The translations under genes were made by a program, and so were the position numbers. 64,000 nucleotides of DNA. Source: CAXQUZ01 sp942491145. GTDB taxonomy: Bacteria > Myxococcota_A > UBA796 > UBA2385. The number at the start of each line of letters is the position of its first letter. The stretch's first letter is position 1. The notes under the pieces were generated by a model. The model made no database searches and was not told the DNA's origin. It worked only from the letters and a program-made list of their open reading frames with translations. Of the stretch, positions 59,583-64,000 are shown piece after piece. Where the stretch lies: assembly GCA_942491145.1 (NCBI GenBank), contig CALOBC010000035.1:372001-436000 (forward strand). Reading direction: 5' to 3'.

Positions 59583-59715
59583 GGCCGCAGCATACCGATC
59601 GGCCCCTCGTGGGTCAGCTCCGGCCCCCGATTCCATCGAAATTGTGGAGCGGGTGGGGTCCCGTCCGGGCCACCGGTGAGTAGGAGACAGGGCCGCACCG
59701 CGCCGGGGAGCCCAC

Positions 59716-61056
59716 ATGTCCGCCAAGTCGATGAAGTACAACCAACGGTCCGGTGCGCTGCAGGAAGCGATGCCGTCTCTGCAAGCGTCCAGTCGGGCCC
59801 GCCTCACCAGCAACGTCGACCTCGACGCGCCGTCGCCCATGGTCCGGACTGTCGCGGCACCGGAGCCCAGCGGCGGGGGGGCACCTCCCTACTTGGCGGG
59901 CGGCGTGGGGCGCACGGGCTTCTTCACCACCATCGAGGAAGGTCACCGGGCGCTGATCACCGAGAAAGACGGCCGCATCAGTGTGGTTGAGGGTCCCCAC
60001 CGCCTGTGGACCGGCGGGCGGCGGGTGCGGCCGATGCGCCAGTATGTGGCCCACCCGGGTGAGTTTCTGGTGGTGCGCTTTCGAGACGGCAAGCAGGAGC
60101 ACATGGCCGGCCCCACCAACCTGTGGTTCGACCCCCGCATCCACGCCAGCGTTGAGCGAGAGGACGCGCTCCAGATCTCCGCTGAAGAGGCGGTGGTCGT
60201 GTATGCGGATGACCAGGGCGCGGTGACCCGGCGCATCGACCGGGGGCCCGCCGCGTTTGTGCCCAAGGCGGGTGAGTGGCTGCACACGTTCTCGTGGCAT
60301 GGCACGGTCGACGGCCTGAAGGTGGCCAACGCGCTGGTCTTTCAGAAGCTCTGGTTGTTGCCCGACCAGATGTACCACGATGTGCATGAAGTGCGGACGG
60401 CCGACGATGCCGTGATCACCGTGCGGCTCATGATCTTCTTCCACTTGGTCGACATCGACCGCTTGCTGGCGACGTCCCACGATCCCATCGGCGACTTCGT
60501 CAACGCGGCGGCCTCCGACGTCATTGAGTTTGCCCGTCAGCACTCGTTTGACCAATTCAAGCAGAGCAGCGATCAACTCAACGACCTGCGCACCTACCGC
60601 CAGCTGGTGTCTCGGGCCGAGCAGTGTGGCTACAGCATCCAGAACGTCGTCTACCGGGGCTATGGCGCACCACCCGCGCTCCAAGCCATGCACCAGAAAG
60701 CCACCGAGTCCCGCACCCGGCTGCAGCTGGAGAAGGCCACCGAACAACAGGCCCAGGAGCTCGAAGACCTCAAGCTCGACCGCGCGATGGCCCGGGCGGC
60801 CCGGGAGCGAGAACAAGCCGTCCAAGCCTTTGAGCACGATGCGGCCCTGCGTCGCCGCACCCTCGACGAGTCCGTGGCCGAAGCCGACGCCCGGCGTGCC
60901 CTGCAATCCGCCGAAGACGTTCGCCAGCAGCAACACTTGAGCGCGCTGGGGGCGCTCGGGGTTGACCTCACGGCGCTGCTGACGGCGGACCGTCCCGACA
61001 AGGTCATTGAGCTGCGGGGCGGGGCCGCCGGCCATGTGCACCTGGGCGGCGACTGA
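59716..61056 (+). CDS. vault/SPFH-like protein with GP-repeats and coiled-coil tail
   Basis: The 446-residue protein has a disordered N-terminus (1-60), then three beta-repeats each containing a GP turn: VEGPHRLW near 92, MAGPTNLWFDP near 131, DRGPAAFVP near 176. An SPFH/band-7-like domain follows (about 190-320: DDAVITVRLMIFFHLVDIDRLLA, PIGDFVNAAASDVIEFARQHSF, CGYSIQNVVYRGYG), then a long charged helix (about 325-410), then a hydrophobic C-terminal end (LSALGALGVDLTALLTA). Repeat, SPFH shoulder, cap helix and cap ring occur in the same order in the eukaryotic major vault protein, which is about twice as long. There is no membrane anchor. A GGGGAG site precedes the ATG at 59716. Confidence 0.7.
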   Translation: MSAKSMKYNQRSGALQEAMPSLQASSRARLTSNVDLDAPSPMVRTVAAPEPSGGGAPPYLAGGVGRTGFFTTIEEGHRALITEKDGRISVVEGPHRLWTGGRRVRPMRQYVAHPGEFLVVRFRDGKQEHMAGPTNLWFDPRIHASVEREDALQISAEEAVVVYADDQGAVTRRIDRGPAAFVPKAGEWLHTFSWHGTVDGLKVANALVFQKLWLLPDQMYHDVHEVRTADDAVITVRLMIFFHLVDIDRLLATSHDPIGDFVNAAASDVIEFARQHSFDQFKQSSDQLNDLRTYRQLVSRAEQCGYSIQNVVYRGYGAPPALQAMHQKATESRTRLQLEKATEQQAQELEDLKLDRAMARAAREREQAVQAFEHDAALRRRTLDESVAEADARRALQSAEDVRQQQHLSALGALGVDLTALLTADRPDKVIELRGGAAGHVHLGGD

Positions 61057-61119
61057 GGCGCAGGGGGCGGTGGGCTCGCGTTGGGTATGCTTGGCCCTCC
61101 CCACTTCCCCGAGTCTTCG

Positions 61120-62013
61120 ATGCTTCACTCCCTGCGCACCCATGCCCTGTGGGCCGATGATGTGGCCGCCGCACGCGACTGGTATGCCGCACTGACGGGC
61201 ATTGTCGCCTACTTCGACCAACCGTTCTATGTGGGCTTTGAGCTCGGTGGCTATGAGCTGGGGGTGGTGCCTCGATCGTCTGACACAGAGGGCATTGTCG
61301 GCAACGTGGCGTATTGGGGTGTGGACGATCTGGACGGGGCCCTGGCCCGGGCGGTGGCCGCGGGCGCGGTGGTGGTGGAGCCCTTGCGGGATGTCGGCGC
61401 CAACATTCGACTGTGCACGCTGCGCGACCCCTTCGGGAACCTCTTGGGGCTGATCGACAACCCCAACTTCCGGGTGCCCGCCTTGGGGGCCACGGTGGTT
61501 GCTGATCGACCGGTCGCCATGGCCGCGCCAGACGGTGTTCTCGCCCCAGCAGAGATCCACCGCAGCGTCGAGGTCGCCGCGTCGCCAGCGCAGGCCTTTG
61601 CGGAGTGGACCGACGGGGAACAGATGACCCGCTGGCTGGGGGTACCCACCGAGATTGAGCTGCGCATCGGCGGTCCCTACGAGTTGCACTTCATGGCAGA
61701 TGCGCCCGAAGGTGCCCGGGGCAGCGAGCGGTGCTGTGTGCTCAGCTTCCTGCCGGGCCGCATGGTGAGCTTCACGTGGAATGCGCCGCCGGACCAACCC
61801 CAGACCCGCAGCTTGCACACGTGGGTGGTGCTCCAGTTCACCGAGTCGGACATCGGCACCCGCTTGGATCTGCACCACACCGGCTGGCCGGCGGCAGGCT
61901 TCGATGCGAGCGGACGCCCCCTCGACAACAGCCCATGGGCCGAGACCTTCACCTACTTCGAGCGTGCGTGGGGTCGAATGCTGGCGGCGTGGGTCCAGCG
62001 CCGCGGCAGCTGA
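61120..62013 (+). CDS. glyoxalase-SRPBCC (AHSA1-like) fusion protein
   Basis: Residues 1-125 are a VOC/glyoxalase domain (RTHALWADDVAAARDWYAALTGI, GNVAYWGVDDLDGALARAVAAGA, LCTLRDPFGNLLGLIDNP). Residues about 150-295 are an AHSA1/SRPBCC domain (IHRSVEVAASPAQAFAEWTDGEQMTRWLG, RIGGPYELHF, VLSFLPGRMVSFTWNAP, TWVVLQFTE, WAETFTYFERAWGRMLAAWV). Each domain is common alone; here they are in one 297-residue chain, suggesting a ligand-binding or enzymatic pair acting on the same hydrophobic molecule. The ATG at 61120 is chosen because it begins the VOC strand. Confidence 0.88.
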   Translation: MLHSLRTHALWADDVAAARDWYAALTGIVAYFDQPFYVGFELGGYELGVVPRSSDTEGIVGNVAYWGVDDLDGALARAVAAGAVVVEPLRDVGANIRLCTLRDPFGNLLGLIDNPNFRVPALGATVVADRPVAMAAPDGVLAPAEIHRSVEVAASPAQAFAEWTDGEQMTRWLGVPTEIELRIGGPYELHFMADAPEGARGSERCCVLSFLPGRMVSFTWNAPPDQPQTRSLHTWVVLQFTESDIGTRLDLHHTGWPAAGFDASGRPLDNSPWAETFTYFERAWGRMLAAWVQRRGS

Positions 62014-62055
62014 GTCACCCGCTTCCGCGCCCCACTCTCGCCCCGAGGACAACCC

Positions 62056-63207
62056 ATGCACGACGCGCTCTTTGCCCAGTACTTTGACGAGACCCACGAT
62101 GCGTACCGAGACGCGTGTCGACAGTTTGTGCGTGCGGAGATCCAGCCCCATGTGGAGACCTGGGAGGAGGCTGGTGGCTTTCCCCGTTCGCTCTACAAGA
62201 AAGCTGCAGAGTCCGGCATTCTCGCGGCGGGCTTGCCGCAGCAATACGGCGGTGGAGGCGGCGATGTGTTCCACACGGTGGTCGCGGCCGAGGAGCTGCA
62301 GCGGGGGGGCAGCGCGGGCGTGGCGGTGGGGCTCAGCTCCTATGCCATTGCGTTGCCGCCGATTCTTGCATTGGGCACCGAAGCACAGAAACAACGCTTC
62401 GTGGTGCCGGTGCTCTCAGGGGACAAGGTCGCGGCCCTCGCCATCACCGAGCCGGGGGCGGGCAGTGACGTGGCCGGCGTGCGCACCCGAGCCGTCCAAG
62501 ATGGCGACCACTACCGCATCTCAGGCGAAAAGACGTTCATCACCAGCGGCGTGAACGGCGACTTCATCACGGTGCTCGCCCGCACCGGCGACCACCCCCA
62601 CCGGGGCCTCACGTTCTTTGTGGTGGAGCGGGACATGCCGGGCTTCACGGTCGGGCGGGCCCTCAAGAAGACGGGATGGTGGGCCTCAGACACCGCCGAG
62701 CTGCACTTTGACAACGTGGTGGTGCCGGTGGCCAACCGCATCGGCCCCGAAGGCTCGGGCTTTGTGGCCTTGATGAACAACTTTGCGGGCGAGCGGTTGT
62801 TGTTGGCGGTCAATGGCTGTGCGCTGGCCATGCTGGCGCTCGACGAGGCCCACGCCTACGCGCAGCAACGGGAGGCCTTCGGACGCACGCTGGCGGGCTT
62901 CCAGGTCACACGACACAAGCTGGCGCGCATGGCCACCCAGGTCGCCAGCGCGCGGGCGCTCACCTATGCCGCGGCGGCTCGGCTCAACCGGGGAGAGGTG
63001 GCCATGGATGAGCTGGCGATGGCCAAGAACCACGCCGGTGACGTGGCCCGGGACGTGTGTTGGGAGGCGGTCCAGATCTTCGGCGGCATGGGCTATATGC
63101 GCGAGTGCCGGGTGGAGCGGCTGGCCCGGGATGCGCGGTTGTTGCCCATTGGCGGCGGCACCCAGGAGATCATGAACGAATTGATTGCCCGAGGGATGGG
63201 GCTGTAG
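62056..63207 (+). CDS. acyl-CoA dehydrogenase
   Basis: The 383-residue protein shows the standard acyl-CoA dehydrogenase pattern: SGILAAGLPQQYGGGG, ALAITEPGAGSDVAG with the FAD-binding ITSG segment, YRISGEKTFITSG, and a C-terminal GGMGYMRECRVERLARDARLLPIGGGTQEIMNELIARGMGL. The catalytic Glu of the medium-chain type (YEGT) is replaced by Gly (GGGT), and an upstream GERLLLAV supplies a Glu where long-chain and isovaleryl enzymes have theirs, so this is the LCAD/IVD-like subgroup. It oxidises an acyl-CoA to the trans-2-enoyl-CoA with electrons passed to ETF. Confidence 0.93.
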   Translation: MHDALFAQYFDETHDAYRDACRQFVRAEIQPHVETWEEAGGFPRSLYKKAAESGILAAGLPQQYGGGGGDVFHTVVAAEELQRGGSAGVAVGLSSYAIALPPILALGTEAQKQRFVVPVLSGDKVAALAITEPGAGSDVAGVRTRAVQDGDHYRISGEKTFITSGVNGDFITVLARTGDHPHRGLTFFVVERDMPGFTVGRALKKTGWWASDTAELHFDNVVVPVANRIGPEGSGFVALMNNFAGERLLLAVNGCALAMLALDEAHAYAQQREAFGRTLAGFQVTRHKLARMATQVASARALTYAAAARLNRGEVAMDELAMAKNHAGDVARDVCWEAVQIFGGMGYMRECRVERLARDARLLPIGGGTQEIMNELIARGMGL

Positions 63208-63277
63208 GGCGGACGTTGCCGGATTGGCCGGGGCCGGCGGCCGACCAACCGGGTAAGGCGCAGGTCGGAGATTCGAC

Positions 63278-63580
63278 ATGGCCCTCAGCACGAAGCAGAC
63301 CAAGCAGCTACGCGGACTCGCCCACCACCTGCGACCCGCGGTGATGATTGGCGACAATGGCGTGACAGACAATATTGTCGCCAACACCGAGGACTTTCTT
63401 GAGAAGCTGGAGCTGATCAAGGTGAAGGTGTCGCTTCCCCGAGAGGGGGTCGCTGAAGCGGCCACTGAGCTGTGTGCGCGCACCGGCGCCGAGCTGGCTG
63501 GCTCCATCGGCAAGGTGTTGATCATCTATCGGCGTCGCCGCGAAGGAAAGCCGACAATCCGTCTGGTGCGCTCCAGTTGA
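63278..63580 (+). CDS. yhbY: YhbY-family RNA-binding protein (CRM domain)
   Basis: The 100-residue product is a single CRM domain: LSTKQTKQLRGLAHHLRPAVMIGDNGVTDNIV, the helix ALxxxELIKVKV-type strand region (LEKLELIKVKVSLPREG) and the C-terminal GxxGKVLIIYRR segment (ELAGSIGKVLIIYRRRRE). YhbY binds 50S ribosomal precursors and aids assembly. A CGGAGA site precedes the ATG. It is followed closely by an aminotransferase gene. Confidence 0.93.
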   Translation: MALSTKQTKQLRGLAHHLRPAVMIGDNGVTDNIVANTEDFLEKLELIKVKVSLPREGVAEAATELCARTGAELAGSIGKVLIIYRRRREGKPTIRLVRSS

Positions 63581-63587
63581 GTCCTGC

Positions 63588-64000
63588 ATGAACAACTTAC
63601 CGCAAGCATTCCGCAAGGTACCCCGCACCGGCGTCATCTACGCGATGAACGAGGCCCGGTGGCACGGGTACCATCCCGACGACCCCACCTGGGCGAATCT
63701 GGGCCAGGGTGCGCCCGAGACCAGCGCTCTGCCCGGGTCTCCGCCGCGCGTCAACCAAGTGTGCTTCACCGATGCCGACTGTGAGTACAGCCCGGTGGCG
63801 GGGCTCATGGAGCTCCGCGAGGCCGTCGCTGCGCTCTACAACACACGCTACCGGAAGGGCCGGGCCAGCCAATACACGGCGAAGAATGTCGCCATTGTGG
63901 CCGGTGGACGCACGGCGCTCACCCGGGTGGCCTCGACGCTGGGCCGCACCCACCTGGGCCACTTTCTGCCGGACTACACCGTCTACGAAGAACTGCTGGA
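63588..64000 (+). CDS. class I/II PLP-dependent aminotransferase (partial, 3' end outside window)
   Basis: The frame from the ATG at 63588 runs off the right edge after 137 residues without a stop. It begins NNLPQAFRKVPRTGVIYAMNEARW and continues with WANLGQGAPETSALPGSPPRVNQV, SPVAGLMELREAVAALYNTRYRKG and VAIVAGGRTALTRVASTLG, which are the N-terminal substrate arm and the phosphate-binding entry region of class I/II aminotransferases. The PLP lysine would lie beyond the window, so substrate class is unknown. It starts 7 bp after the yhbY stop. Confidence 0.8.
   Translation, partial: MNNLPQAFRKVPRTGVIYAMNEARWHGYHPDDPTWANLGQGAPETSALPGSPPRVNQVCFTDADCEYSPVAGLMELREAVAALYNTRYRKGRASQYTAKNVAIVAGGRTALTRVASTLGRTHLGHFLPDYTVYEELL

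Noticed and set aside
59614..62394. 926-residue open frame on the minus strand
   Set aside because: Spans three well-supported plus-strand genes in antisense and has no recognisable motif.
62056..63207. Acyl-CoA dehydrogenase as inactive because the C-terminal YEGT Glu is Gly
   Set aside because: LCAD/IVD-type enzymes carry the base elsewhere and a suitable Glu is present in GERLLLAV.
63597..63962. 121-residue minus-strand frame at the right edge
   Set aside because: It is antisense to a clear aminotransferase N-terminus running off the window.

Overview
This is a GC-rich, densely coded 64 kb chromosomal window. The many lipobox proteins with Asp/Gly/Ala-rich linkers, a Hanks kinase fused to a sulfatase-modifying-factor-type domain, an FHA/winged-helix regulator, a caspase-like protein and a large reducing PKS together suggest a Myxococcota-type (former Deltaproteobacteria) predator or scavenger. 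This assignment is inferred from gene content; there is no rRNA or other taxonomic marker here. I saw no tRNA, rRNA, CRISPR array, insertion sequence or prophage, so this looks like ordinary core and accessory chromosome. Two edge genes are cut by the window: an IgGFc-binding-domain lipoprotein at the left and a class I/II aminotransferase at the right.

Layout. 1-5.6 kb: surface lipoproteins (IgGFc-binding type, double C-type lectin with an Asp-Ala repeat, DUF4397 type) plus a short low-molecular-weight tyrosine phosphatase; the lectin gene is preceded by an array of TTAC boxes spaced exactly 10 bp apart. 5.9-10.5 kb: a kinase/SUMF1-like fusion convergent with a caspase-like protein. 10.7-14.6 kb: YdeI-type protein, DEAD-box helicase, lipoprotein, FHA/winged-helix protein. 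14.7-22 kb: secreted hydrolases (M19/amidohydrolase-like, beta-lactamase-like, purple-acid-phosphatase-like), an APH-type kinase, DUF2071 and GNAT proteins. 22-28.9 kb: a lipoprotein with trimeric-autotransporter-like head repeats, an alpha/alpha-toroid protein with a CxxCH motif, a Baeyer-Villiger-type monooxygenase. 29-33 kb: a GNAT/nitrilase fusion and a TetR/thioesterase operon divergent from a metal-dependent hydrolase, with three copies of one palindromic operator between them. 33-37.5 kb: a complete TatT-type TRAP transporter operon (T lipoprotein, solute receptor, fused QM permease). 37.6-47.9 kb: TPR-sulfotransferase, a small Cys-motif protein, and a 2373-residue single-module reducing PKS (KS-AT-DH-psiKR-ER-KR-ACP-TE). 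48-55.4 kb: MDR oxidoreductase, phosphatase lipoprotein, then a GspE/PilB-type ATPase translationally coupled to an unknown protein and a degenerate Tat-exported sulfatase homologue. 55.4-64 kb: orphan N6-adenine methyltransferase, glyoxalase, AroA, PI-PLC, a small vault/SPFH-like protein, a glyoxalase-SRPBCC fusion, acyl-CoA dehydrogenase, YhbY and an aminotransferase.

The strongest leads for something new are: the DPFA repeat shared by two different subunits of the TRAP transporter; the small vault-like protein; the catalytically dead sulfatase homologue coupled to a secretion ATPase; the 10-bp-phased TTAC array; the three-copy operator; and the kinase/SUMF1-like gene abutting a caspase-like gene. 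None could be tested by database search here, so all novelty statements are inference.
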